Under the pieces are notes generated by a model, which saw nothing but the letters and a program-made list of their open reading frames with translations, ran no database searches and had not been told where the DNA came from. The position numbers were made by a program, and so were the translations under genes. Positions 9,026 to 17,613 of a stretch of DNA of 64,000 nucleotides are shown in pieces. Every line of letters starts with the position of its first letter. Position 1 is the stretch's first letter. Origin of the DNA: Paenibacillus_V sp046244365 (GTDB lineage: Bacteria; Bacillota; Bacilli; Paenibacillales; NBRC-103111); contig NZ_CP176395.1 in the NCBI RefSeq assembly GCF_046244365.1, positions 2,542,001 through 2,606,000 on the forward strand. The letters run 5' to 3'.

Positions 9026-11460
9026 AGTCCTATATTCGATCGAAACGATTTCTCGCGATCGCCCTCGTTCTCACCATGAGCGTGTTCACGGTCGTCAGCT
9101 CGCAGGCGGCGGAAAGCGGCTCAGCCGGACAATCGGCAGCCGCGGCAACAAGCACGCCGGTCCAGCAAACCGGGGGCGCCGGTGCGCAGAAGGCCGGTGC
9201 AGCGGCTGCCCCAGGCAGCGCCCAACCGGGCGGCGCACAGTCGCCGGGAACCGCGGGTGCCGCGGGCGGCACGCCGGCGGAGGCCGCAGGTTCGCAGGCG
9301 AAATCCGTAGGCGCGAACGGCTTGTTTCCGGCGGAGAATGCCTTCAAGACGGCGGCGGAAAATGCGGTGCTGCAGCTGAAGGTGCATGAAGGGTCGGGTC
9401 ACTTTCTCGTCGTCGACAAGCGGAGCGGGAACGTCTGGCGGTCGTACCCGAATCCGGACACTTGGATCGATGCGGAAAATACGGGTGCGTGGAAGGTGCA
9501 TCTGCAATCGCCGCTCTATATCCGGTACGTGGAATTCAACGTCCAGCAGCACATCGTCAAGGAAACGAATTTGACGGAGCAGAAGGGCAGCATCGCGGAT
9601 TTCCAAATAACAGGAAACGGATTCAAGCTGACTTTCACGATGCCGGGTATCGGCTTCACCATCCCGGTCGAGGTCTCCTTGAAGGACGACTACGTGGAAA
9701 CCCGTATCCTCGAGAAGGGTTTGAAGGACGCCAAAACGGCCGAGGAGAAAAAGGCGTTCGAGGACAAAAACAAAGGCCAAAAGGATCCCGATGCGCGGAT
9801 CGCCGCGATCCGGCTGTATCCGTTCCTCGGGGCCGAGACGTCCGATAGCGAGGACGGCTACCTGTTCGTTCCGGACGGTCCCGGCGCTCTGATCAAGTTT
9901 CAGAAGGATCGGCCCAGCACGACGAACAACTTTTACAACGAACGGATTTACGGCGAAGACATGGCGTACAGCTTCAACAACGCCTTATCGTTCCGAGGCC
10001 CGGTGCGCATGCCCGTCTTCGGCATCAAGTCCGGTGATCGCGCGATGCTGGCGGTCGTGCAGGACGGCGCGGAATATGCCAGCGTAACGGCGGCTCCGTC
10101 CAAGTCGTTCAGCCAATACAACTGGATAACGGCCGAGCACGGCTACCGGTTCAAAACGTACATGCCGACCAACACGCGCAAAACGACCGGCGTCTGGACG
10201 CATACGAAGGATAGGGCGGCCAAGGATCGCATCGTACGGTACTATTTTCTCGACAAATCGGCCGCCGATTATTCGGGGATGGCGAACCGCTACCGCGCTT
10301 ATTTAATGGAAGAAGACGGGCTAAAACAGCTCAAGACCGACGGCGCCGCAATCAGCTTGCCGGTGACGCTAATCGGATCCGACACGGAAAAAGGGTTTAT
10401 CTGGGATTCCTATTTGCCTCTTACGACGACTTCGCAGGCGAAGGATATCGTGAACGAGCTGAGCGGGATGGGCGTTAACCGCATGTCGATCGTCTACACC
10501 GGCTGGCAAAAGGGCGGCTTCAGCGATTACGGCGGCCATTTCCCGCTGGACGGACAGCTGGGCGGCAACGGCGGCATGCGGGAGTTTACGGAGCTGGCTC
10601 ATTCGAAAGGCCACACGGTGACGCTCGACGGCAGCTCGTATTCCTGGAACAATACGGGCCGCGACGGCTTCCGCAAAAGCCGCGACGCGCTGCAGGATCT
10701 CTGCTCCGTCATCATCGGCGAGCGGATGCCGTTCGTCAGTCCGCGTTTCATGCAGCAGGTCATCAAAGACGACTTGGGCAAAGCGAAGGCGCTCGGCGTC
10801 GACGGCATGATGTACGGCGGCTCGGTCGGCTCGATCCTGAGCAGCGACTATAACGAGAAATACGCGGCAACCCGCACCGAGACGATGGAGCTGCAGGACG
10901 CCATTTTTCAGGAGACGATCGCCGAGCTTGGACGGGCGGATGCGATGGGCGGCAACTTTTACGTCAACAAATATGCGAAGCACGCGTATGCTCTGCCGGA
11001 CGAATATTCGTTCGACCTGTTCGTGGGCGAAACGGTTCCGTTCGCGCAAATGGCGCTCCATGGGCTGATCACTTATTCATCGGGCTACGCGAATCTGGCT
11101 GACAACTACAACAAAACGCTGCTCACGAACATCGAATTCGGCGCGTTCCCTTCCTTCGTTCTGACCTATGCCAAGTCGCAGGAGCTGCTCCGCTCGAAGT
11201 CGCTCAAGTATTTGTACTACAGCACGAATTATAAGGACTGGGCGCAAGAAATCGTGAAGCAGTACCAGCGGTTCAACAAGGCGCTCGGCGACGTGCAGGA
11301 CCAGTTTATGGTCAGTCACCGGACGCTCGAGGACGGGGTCAAGGAAACCGTTTATGCGAACGGCAAACGGATTATCGTGAACTACAACGCTTCCGATTAC
11401 GATAAGGGCGGCATTCGCGTAGCGGCGAAAGATTTCGCCGTCATACCGGGAGGGAAGTAA
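9022..11460 (+). CDS. Secreted DUF5696-type protein, glycosidase-like
   Basis: An 812-residue exported protein starting at GTG 9022 (AGGAGG at 9009-9014), overlapping the upstream stop. The signal peptide ends near SSQAA and is followed by a roughly 60-residue Ala/Gly/Pro-rich linker. The rest resembles the uncharacterised DUF5696 family seen beside sugar importers in Paenibacillaceae. An N-terminal beta-sandwich-like half leads into a possible TIM-barrel half with segments such as HSKGHTVTLDGSSYSWN, GVDGMMYGGSVGS and ADAMGGNFYVNKYA. Its acidic residues are compatible with a glycoside hydrolase, but no catalytic pair is assigned. It is probably cell-surface or secreted and acts before import. 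The TAATG overlap with the next permease ties it to the operon. Confidence 0.82.
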   Translation: MKSYIRSKRFLAIALVLTMSVFTVVSSQAAESGSAGQSAAAATSTPVQQTGGAGAQKAGAAAAPGSAQPGGAQSPGTAGAAGGTPAEAAGSQAKSVGANGLFPAENAFKTAAENAVLQLKVHEGSGHFLVVDKRSGNVWRSYPNPDTWIDAENTGAWKVHLQSPLYIRYVEFNVQQHIVKETNLTEQKGSIADFQITGNGFKLTFTMPGIGFTIPVEVSLKDDYVETRILEKGLKDAKTAEEKKAFEDKNKGQKDPDARIAAIRLYPFLGAETSDSEDGYLFVPDGPGALIKFQKDRPSTTNNFYNERIYGEDMAYSFNNALSFRGPVRMPVFGIKSGDRAMLAVVQDGAEYASVTAAPSKSFSQYNWITAEHGYRFKTYMPTNTRKTTGVWTHTKDRAAKDRIVRYYFLDKSAADYSGMANRYRAYLMEEDGLKQLKTDGAAISLPVTLIGSDTEKGFIWDSYLPLTTTSQAKDIVNELSGMGVNRMSIVYTGWQKGGFSDYGGHFPLDGQLGGNGGMREFTELAHSKGHTVTLDGSSYSWNNTGRDGFRKSRDALQDLCSVIIGERMPFVSPRFMQQVIKDDLGKAKALGVDGMMYGGSVGSILSSDYNEKYAATRTETMELQDAIFQETIAELGRADAMGGNFYVNKYAKHAYALPDEYSFDLFVGETVPFAQMALHGLITYSSGYANLADNYNKTLLTNIEFGAFPSFVLTYAKSQELLRSKSLKYLYYSTNYKDWAQEIVKQYQRFNKALGDVQDQFMVSHRTLEDGVKETVYANGKRIIVNYNASDYDKGGIRVAAKDFAVIPGGK

Positions 11461-12323
11461 TGGTGCGAAAGCTAAAAAGCATGGGCGGCACCGTCGTGCG
11501 CCGTTTCGAACCTTATCTGTTCGTAGCCCCGTGGGTGTTCGGATTTCTGATGTTTATGGCGTTCCCGCTCGTGTTTTCGCTCTATATGAGCTTCCATAAA
11601 GTGCTCGTCCTCCCGACCGCCTTCAAATACGATTTTCAGGGCTTGAAATATTACAAAGAAATTTTACTCGGCAGCTCGGTATTTTACGACGAACTGATCC
11701 CGTTTTTCCAGCAAGCGGTCCTCATGATTCCGGTCATTCTGGTGTTTTCGCTGTTTATCGCCATCCTGCTCAATCAGAACTTTCCCGGCCGGATTTTGTT
11801 CCGCGCGATGTTTTTTCTGCCGATCATTTTCACGTCGGGGTATATTTTGACGGAGTTCGTCAATCAGGGCGAAGGATCGCTGGGCTTCCTCGAACGGTAC
11901 TCGATCGGCGATTATTTGAACCAGTATCTCGGCAACAGCTCATGGACGAAGCCGATTATGGAAGTATTGAACCGCTTCGTGCTCATCCTATGGTATTCCG
12001 GCGTTCAAATCCTTAATTTTCTCGCCGGCAGACAGACGATATCCAAATCCGCCTACGAGTCGGCCAGAATCGACGGGGCATCGCCATGGGAAGTATTCTG
12101 GAAAATCACGCTTCCCGCCATGTCGCCGTTCATTCTGCTCAATCTTATTTACACGGTCGTCGACATGTTCACGTTCCCGTACAACCCGGTCATCAAGCTG
12201 ATCAACACGGGCGGCGGCAACTACGGTTATAACAGCGCGCTCGCCTGGATTTATTTCCTCGTCGTCGTCGCGTTCCTCGGCATCCTGCTGCTGCTCTACA
12301 ACCGCTTGAATAAAAGCAGGTAG
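11460..12323 (+). CDS. Carbohydrate ABC permease (second pair), MalF-like
   Basis: A 287-residue permease with about six membrane segments and the EAA loop YESARIDGASPWEVFWKITLP. Its ATG shares a base with the stop of the DUF5696 gene (TAATG), with GGGAGGG just upstream. This is the first member of a second permease pair in the same cluster. Its partner is 12472-13464, after an unusual 148-base spacer carrying a duplicated hairpin sequence. Confidence 0.92.
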   Translation: MVRKLKSMGGTVVRRFEPYLFVAPWVFGFLMFMAFPLVFSLYMSFHKVLVLPTAFKYDFQGLKYYKEILLGSSVFYDELIPFFQQAVLMIPVILVFSLFIAILLNQNFPGRILFRAMFFLPIIFTSGYILTEFVNQGEGSLGFLERYSIGDYLNQYLGNSSWTKPIMEVLNRFVLILWYSGVQILNFLAGRQTISKSAYESARIDGASPWEVFWKITLPAMSPFILLNLIYTVVDMFTFPYNPVIKLINTGGGNYGYNSALAWIYFLVVVAFLGILLLLYNRLNKSR

Positions 12324-12350
12324 GCTGTTGGGAGTCGGAAATCGGAGATA

Positions 12351-12450
12351 GGAATAGGCTGCAACGCTTTGCTTCACTTTGTGGGGTTAAATTGGGGCTC
12401 CCCGCAAAGTAATCGGAATAGGCTGCAACGCTTTGCTTCACTTTGTGGGG
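12351..12450. repeat. 36-bp direct repeat with hairpin inside the operon
   Basis: The same 36 bases, starting GGAATAGGCTGCAACGC, occur at 12351-12386 and 12415-12450. ACTTTGTGGGG at the end of copy one can pair with CCCCGCAAAGT just after it, forming an 11-bp stem with one G-T pair. No T-run follows, so it is not a classic terminator. It may attenuate, stabilise or mark expression between the two permease genes, or be a small mobile repeat. Confidence 0.8.
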
Positions 12451-12471
12451 GATAAGGAAGGAGGTTATGCG

Positions 12472-13464
12472 GTGCAGGGGAAAACGAATTCGTTCAAAAT
12501 AACCGCAATTAAGCTGAATCCGGCCAAATGGAAACGGACGGTCATGGACAGCGGGGTGCGCAACGCCCGTTACTTGATCCTGGGCCGGGAGCTGAACCGG
12601 GGACTGCTCTTCAAGCTGTTTCTGTACTGGATTCTGATCATCACATCCTACATCTACTTGAATCCGGTGCTGAAAATGCTCGTGAAAATGGTGATGAACC
12701 ACCGGGATCTCGTGAACCCGGCCGTCACCTGGATTCCCCGCGAGCTGTATTGGGGGCATTTGGCTAAAGCGTGGAACGCCCTTCAATACGGCCGTACGCT
12801 GTTCATCAGCATTGCGGTATCGGGACTGTCCGCCTTTTTTCACGTCATCACATGCGGCATGATGGGCTACGCGCTTGCGCGAATGCAGTTCCGCCTAAAA
12901 AAGCTGCTCTTCTTCTTATTGATTATGGCGTTCATTATTCCGCCTCAAGTGACCATCCTGCCGCTCATCATGATGTATACCGAACTCGGCTTCCAAAACC
13001 ATCTGGTTTCGATCTTGATCCCCTCGATTTTCGGCTTCGGGGTGAAAGGCGCGCTGTTCGTCATTATTTACAGGCAGTTTTTCATGACGCAGCCGAAGGA
13101 GCTGGAGGAGGCGGCCAAAATCGACGGAGCCAGCGCATTCCGGTTTTATTGGAAGGTGATGTTCCCGCTGGCGAAGCCGGCCATTCTCGTCGTCTCGATC
13201 TTCTCGTTCGTCTGGACGTGGAACGACACGTATTTCCCGAGCATGTTTCTGTCCGGAGCGAACGACGTGCCGCTGGCGCTGCAAATGTCGCGCCTCGATA
13301 CGAGTATCAAAGCGATGCTGACGAAGGAAGATGCTCCGGAAGTCATGATCGAATCGATTAAAATGGCGGCCAGCTTCCTGGTCATTTTGCCGCCGCTCGT
13401 CATCTTTTTCCTCGTCCAGCGATTTTTTGTCGAAAGCGTGGAACGGGCCGGGCTGGTGGAATAA
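12472..13464 (+). CDS. Carbohydrate ABC permease (second pair), MalG-like
   Basis: A 330-residue permease. The open frame extends upstream through a repeat sequence to a TTG at 12433, but GTG 12472 is preceded by a perfect AAGGAGGT at 12458-12465, so I start there. It has an unusually long hydrophilic N-terminus of about 45 residues, then six hydrophobic segments and the loop EEAAKIDGASAFRFYWKVMFP. It pairs with 11460-12323. The GH85 gene follows 70 bases downstream. Confidence 0.92.
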   Translation: MQGKTNSFKITAIKLNPAKWKRTVMDSGVRNARYLILGRELNRGLLFKLFLYWILIITSYIYLNPVLKMLVKMVMNHRDLVNPAVTWIPRELYWGHLAKAWNALQYGRTLFISIAVSGLSAFFHVITCGMMGYALARMQFRLKKLLFFLLIMAFIIPPQVTILPLIMMYTELGFQNHLVSILIPSIFGFGVKGALFVIIYRQFFMTQPKELEEAAKIDGASAFRFYWKVMFPLAKPAILVVSIFSFVWTWNDTYFPSMFLSGANDVPLALQMSRLDTSIKAMLTKEDAPEVMIESIKMAASFLVILPPLVIFFLVQRFFVESVERAGLVE

Positions 13465-13534
13465 CGGAAAGCAGCGTTCGCCAGGTCAGTAAAGAAGTAC
13501 GCCAATCAGACTTCTACAGAATCGGGGTGCCATT

Positions 13535-15580
13535 GTGTCAGAACATGTCAAACAGCAAGCTCCTGCGGGAGCGGCGGCGGGTTCGCGCCAGCCGCGCATG
13601 CATGGCTACAACGCCGAGGATGTCAAAACGTGGAGTCCGGAAAACGACAAGGACGCCAAATATTTTCGGTCGCGGGTTCCGCTGGCCAAGCGGATCGCGC
13701 CGTTTGTTCCTACGCAAGCGAAGCCGTCGCTAAGCGCCGAGCCGCAGGTGATGAACTTGTCGGCGGATTACAGCAAGGAGCGAAAGAGCTACCGGTATGC
13801 CGACGCGTTTTGCCGGAATTTGCACAAGTTCTGGCAGTATACGGATTTGTACGGTTCCTGGCACGGCTTGCCGGTTCCGGACTCCCCGGAAGACGATCCG
13901 GTATACGGCGTCATCAACCTGCCGAATCCCGCCTACACCGATGCGGCGCACCGGAACGGCGTGTTGAGCCTCGGATGCTGGTTTTGGCCGAGGGATGTGG
14001 AATTCGCGGATTGGGTGGAACGGAAGCCGGACGGTACGTTCCCGATCGCGGATAAATTGATCGAAATGGCCGCGTATTTCGGCTTCGACGGCTATTTCAT
14101 CAATCAGGAAGCGAGAGTAGCACCGGAGCATGCCGCGAAGCTGATGGACATGATCAAATATATGCGCATGAAAGCGCGGGCTCCTTTTCACCTGCAGTGG
14201 TACGACGCTGTGCTGCCTGACGGTTCGCTCAACTATCAAAACCAGTTCAACGACAAAAACGCGCCATGGATCACGGACAACGGCCAGCCGGTCAACAGCA
14301 GCATGTTCGTCAATTATGCCTGGAGCGACACCCGGCTGCTCTCCTCGAACGAATACGCCAAAAGCATCGGGCTCGATCCGCTGCAAGTGCTGTTCGCCGG
14401 AACCGAAAACGATAAGTACGGCTATAATCCGCCTTACGACCCGCAGTGGATAATCCCGGAGGGCGAGCCTCCGAGAACAGGTTGGGCGCTGTTCGGCACC
14501 GATTTCGTCTGGAACCGGTACGCGAACAAGCACGATCCCATGGATCAGGAAGCGGTTTTTCGGAGGGAACGGCGGTACTGGTCGGGACAGCATGAAAATC
14601 CGGCGAAGACCGTCCGCACGCTCTATCACTGGTACCCGGATCCGTACCATGCCGTCAATCCGGAGGAATACCGCTGCTGGGACGGAGTCGCGCATTACAT
14701 ACCCGAGCGGTCGGTCATCGGTTCGTATCCGTTCGTTACCCGGTTCAATACAGGGCACGGCAAATCGTTTTTCTTGAATGGGGAGGCAGCAGGCATGAGG
14801 GAATGGAGCAACGCGGGTATACAGGATATTTTGCCTAGCTGGCAGTGGTGGGCGACAAGCTTCGGACCGGAAGATCCGCTTACCGCCTCATTCGACTACG
14901 ATACCGCTTATGACGGCGGGTCTTCGCTTAAGGTTACCGGCGTTCTGGGACCGGCGAATCCGACAGAGCTGAGACTGTTCAAAACGAAGCTGCTCGCAGC
15001 CGCCGACGTTACGCTGACCGTTACGTATAGAATGGATCGGATGGAGGCGCCGGGCACGATACAGGTCGGCCTTATGTTCGAGGACAATCCCGAAACCTTC
15101 GTTTGGCTCGACGTTTGCGGTCGCACAAACGTCATTTGGCGAACCGCTTCGTTCGATCTTGGGAAGTTTGCCGGTAGGACGATCGCGACGATCGGCATGC
15201 GGTTCGAGTCGGAGACGCAAACCGATTTTACGATCCATATCGGGCAGCTTTCGCTAACGAATGCTTGCTCCGGGGTTCCGGCGGCGCCCACCGGGTTAGC
15301 GGTCGAGGAAGCTTTTATCGAAGCGGACAAAGCGGAATTGTTCGTATCCTGGGATTTGTGCCAAACGGGCGTTTGGTACTACGATCTTTACCGGATGAAG
15401 CCCGACGGGAAACGGGAGGCGGTCGGCAGAATGCTCGATGACGTCTACTACGTGAAGCTGCTCGAAAGGGCGGGACATGAACGGTCGACAACGCTTGAGC
15501 TTGTTGCGGTCGGCTATGACGGAACGGCAAGCGAACCGGCGACCGTCGAGCTGCAATGGCCCGAGCCGGTTAAGGCGTGA
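13535..15580 (+). CDS. GH85 endo-beta-N-acetylglucosaminidase, cytoplasmic
   Basis: A 681-residue enzyme of glycoside hydrolase family 85, which cuts between the two core GlcNAc residues of N-glycans. Family signatures are clear: GYFINQEA (Asn190-Gln-Glu192, the substrate-assisted catalytic Asn and general acid Glu), the HLQWYDAVLPDGSLNYQNQ block and SMFVNYAW. A galactose-binding-like beta-sandwich (about 430-575) and an FN3-like end (580-680) follow. The GTG start has GGGG seven bases upstream, and no signal peptide is present. Known bacterial GH85 enzymes are often secreted, so a cytoplasmic one beside two importers suggests that intact glycans or glycopeptides are taken up first. Assignment to GH85 is strong; the actual substrate is inferred. 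Confidence 0.92.
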   Translation: MSEHVKQQAPAGAAAGSRQPRMHGYNAEDVKTWSPENDKDAKYFRSRVPLAKRIAPFVPTQAKPSLSAEPQVMNLSADYSKERKSYRYADAFCRNLHKFWQYTDLYGSWHGLPVPDSPEDDPVYGVINLPNPAYTDAAHRNGVLSLGCWFWPRDVEFADWVERKPDGTFPIADKLIEMAAYFGFDGYFINQEARVAPEHAAKLMDMIKYMRMKARAPFHLQWYDAVLPDGSLNYQNQFNDKNAPWITDNGQPVNSSMFVNYAWSDTRLLSSNEYAKSIGLDPLQVLFAGTENDKYGYNPPYDPQWIIPEGEPPRTGWALFGTDFVWNRYANKHDPMDQEAVFRRERRYWSGQHENPAKTVRTLYHWYPDPYHAVNPEEYRCWDGVAHYIPERSVIGSYPFVTRFNTGHGKSFFLNGEAAGMREWSNAGIQDILPSWQWWATSFGPEDPLTASFDYDTAYDGGSSLKVTGVLGPANPTELRLFKTKLLAAADVTLTVTYRMDRMEAPGTIQVGLMFEDNPETFVWLDVCGRTNVIWRTASFDLGKFAGRTIATIGMRFESETQTDFTIHIGQLSLTNACSGVPAAPTGLAVEEAFIEADKAELFVSWDLCQTGVWYYDLYRMKPDGKREAVGRMLDDVYYVKLLERAGHERSTTLELVAVGYDGTASEPATVELQWPEPVKA

Positions 15581-15747
15581 AGGGAACGGTTGAACTCCCG
15601 CTGTTTGGGGATCAATATAGAACGCTTGCAGCATTTGATTTCCTTGAAAGGGGGAATGTCGAGGGGCAGTACGAGGCTCTATCGTTCGTTCGTGAGGCAG
15701 CACGTATCGCAGAAGCCAGTATTTGAAAATTGATGAGGAGGATACAA

Positions 15748-17118
15748 ATGAAAACGAAAAAGGGGTTTACACTTGTTCTTTCGAGCGTTATGGCTTTGAC
15801 TATGCTTGCTGCTTGCGGAAAATCGACTACCGGAGGAAGCGGGGCGGCATCGCCGTCGCCGTCATCGTCCGGATCTGCCTCTCCTTCAGCAAGCAGCAGC
15901 CCGTCCCAGGCGCCGGAAATGACGAAGGATCCGATTACGCTTACGTTCATGGCTCCTTGGGACGACGGCATGGTGCAAAGACGGATCGGCAGCGCCGTCA
16001 AAGAAAAGTGGCCCAACATTACCATCAAAACGATCGTCGCTTTCGTCGAAGCGGATAAAATCCAGGAGACGCTCGCGAAAAAAGAAGTGCCGGATTTCCT
16101 TCTTGCAACGGACGGCTTCGAGACTTTGAAGGAATACGACATGATGTTCCCGCTCGACGACCTGATGAAAAAATACAAGTTTGACGAAAGCAAGCTGATG
16201 AAAGGAACGGTCGATGCGATTCGAGCGCGGGATCCGGAAGGCAAAGGACGCATGCTCGGCATTCCGTTCGAGGACACCGCGTTCGCGCTTCACTATAACA
16301 AGGATATTTTCGATAAATTCGGCGTTCCGTATCCGAAGGACGGCATTACGTGGGAAGAAGCGCTTGATCTTGCCAAGAAGGTTACGGGGGAGCGGGACGG
16401 GGTCAAATACCGCGGACTCGCGACGAACGGCCTTTGGCAAGCGCTTACGGAGCTGTCTCCGCAAGGGACCGATCCGAAGACGGGCGAACCGAAGTTTTCG
16501 AAGGAACCGGCGTTCGAGAAGTACCTTAGCTTCTACAAGCAAGTGACGGAAATTCCGGGGAACTATGCGAAAGACGTTACCTACGATTTCAAAAAAGGCG
16601 ACGTTGCGATGTTTATTAACAATATCGCCAATACTATCCAATATTTTGAGGATCCGAACCTGAAGCTGAATTACGACGTCGTCGGCGTCCCGGTTTGGAA
16701 AGACGCGCCGACGAAAGGGCCTTCCAACATGGCGCTGACGATCGCGATCAACAAGCACAGCAAGTATAAGGAAGAAGCGTTCCAAATCATGCAGTTCCTG
16801 ATGTCCGAGGAGCAGCAAATGAAGCTGTCCCGAAGCCATGGGGTATCGTCGGTGCTGGATAACCAGGCGATTCACGATGCTTACGCTGCGGACGCTTTGA
16901 AGGGAAAACAGAAAAATATCAAGAGCATCTACGCGCTCAAGCCAGCGCCGCCTGCTCCGTATTCTTCGTTCGGTCCCGACATGCTCTCGTACGGCAGCAA
17001 CTATGTCGCTACCCAAGCGAAGCCTTTCGTGGATTCCGGCGACGACGTACGTACGTTCCTGCGCAAAATGGATGAGGATTATGCGAAGCTTGTGAAGGAG
17101 AAACAAATGAAGAAGTAG
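15748..17118 (+). CDS. Carbohydrate ABC solute-binding lipoprotein
   Basis: A 456-residue family 1 solute-binding lipoprotein. ATG 15748 is chosen because AGGAGG lies at 15736-15741. A type II signal peptide ends in the lipobox LAAC, followed by a Ser/Pro/Ala linker. The mature domain begins near PITLTFMAPWDDG and contains FALHYNKDIFDKFGVPYP, typical of sugar-binding proteins. It is the second binding protein of this cluster and has normal length, unlike the fused one at 1991. Two terminators downstream (17394 and 17497) close the transcription unit. Confidence 0.92.
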   Translation: MKTKKGFTLVLSSVMALTMLAACGKSTTGGSGAASPSPSSSGSASPSASSSPSQAPEMTKDPITLTFMAPWDDGMVQRRIGSAVKEKWPNITIKTIVAFVEADKIQETLAKKEVPDFLLATDGFETLKEYDMMFPLDDLMKKYKFDESKLMKGTVDAIRARDPEGKGRMLGIPFEDTAFALHYNKDIFDKFGVPYPKDGITWEEALDLAKKVTGERDGVKYRGLATNGLWQALTELSPQGTDPKTGEPKFSKEPAFEKYLSFYKQVTEIPGNYAKDVTYDFKKGDVAMFINNIANTIQYFEDPNLKLNYDVVGVPVWKDAPTKGPSNMALTIAINKHSKYKEEAFQIMQFLMSEEQQMKLSRSHGVSSVLDNQAIHDAYAADALKGKQKNIKSIYALKPAPPAPYSSFGPDMLSYGSNYVATQAKPFVDSGDDVRTFLRKMDEDYAKLVKEKQMKK

Positions 17119-17393
17119 GGCGGCAGCGAAAAAAGTCCTTGGGCGGGGATGGGGTGTTTCGGGGAAGCGAGTGAATAGGGATTGCTAGTTTAGGGGGTAG
17201 GGGTAAAATGGAGGAAGATGGGCTCAACGTGACGGGGGTATCTCCTTCCGGTCGCTCTTGTGTTCGGGAAATTGGGATTGGAAGCCGCCGTCAGCGGTCA
17301 TTTCCCGAACACAAAGGCGATCGCTCACGCTCCTCCAAGAGACACCCCCACCCCGATCGCCTTCTTCCTGGATTGGTCTCCTATGGCTGTGGC

Positions 17394-17418
17394 AGTCCCC
17401 GGAAACGGGGACTTTTTT
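17394..17418 (+). terminator. Rho-independent terminator, copy 1
   Basis: AGTCCCC and GGGGACT pair around a GGAAAC loop, followed by six T. It terminates the glycan-import cluster. Confidence 0.85.
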
Positions 17419-17496
17419 CGCTGCCGATGGCGGGAGAAGTAGGGACACCCCCGCCCCGATCGCCTTCTTCCTAGATTGGTCTCATATGGCTGTGGC

Positions 17497-17521
17497 AGTC
17501 CCCGGAAACGGGGACTTTTTT
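17497..17521 (+). terminator. Rho-independent terminator, copy 2
   Basis: The same seven-pair stem and loop as the copy 103 bases upstream, with a seven-base T-run. It directly precedes the permease promoter and so isolates it from readthrough. Confidence 0.85.
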
Positions 17522-17541
17522 GCTGCCATCGACTGCAAGTA

Positions 17542-17550
17542 TGTTATAAT
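17542..17550 (+). promoter_or_regulatory. Extended -10 promoter of the permease gene
   Basis: TGTTATAAT gives a TGn extension plus a perfect TATAAT, 64 bases before the permease ATG. No good -35 is visible, as expected for extended -10 promoters. A short GCGCGGACCGCGC hairpin lies in the leader. I see no purine riboswitch. Confidence 0.6.
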
Positions 17551-17613
17551 GGCAAACGACAGCAGCGCGGACCGCGCTAGAGACTATACTAACGAAGAGG
17601 AACGGTTCGGATT

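Larger units (their letters stand above)
17341..17527. repeat. Two near-identical tandem segments, each with a terminator
   Basis: About 82 bases starting GACACCCCC and ending in a T-run plus GCTGCC are present at 17341-17425 and again at 17444-17527 with only a few differences. Each copy carries the hairpin AGTCCCC-GGAAAC-GGGGACT plus T6. Just upstream, TGTGTTCGGGAAA (about 17258) and TTTCCCGAACACA (about 17300) form a long inverted repeat. The remainder of 17119-17340 shows no convincing gene. Confidence 0.85.

Noticed and set aside
12433..12471. N-terminal extension of the second permease from TTG 12433
   Set aside because: It reads through the duplicated repeat and lacks a ribosome site, whereas GTG 12472 has a perfect AAGGAGGT.
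17551..17613. Purine riboswitch before the nucleobase permease
   Set aside because: The leader after the -10 is only about 60 bases and lacks the conserved three-way junction sequences.
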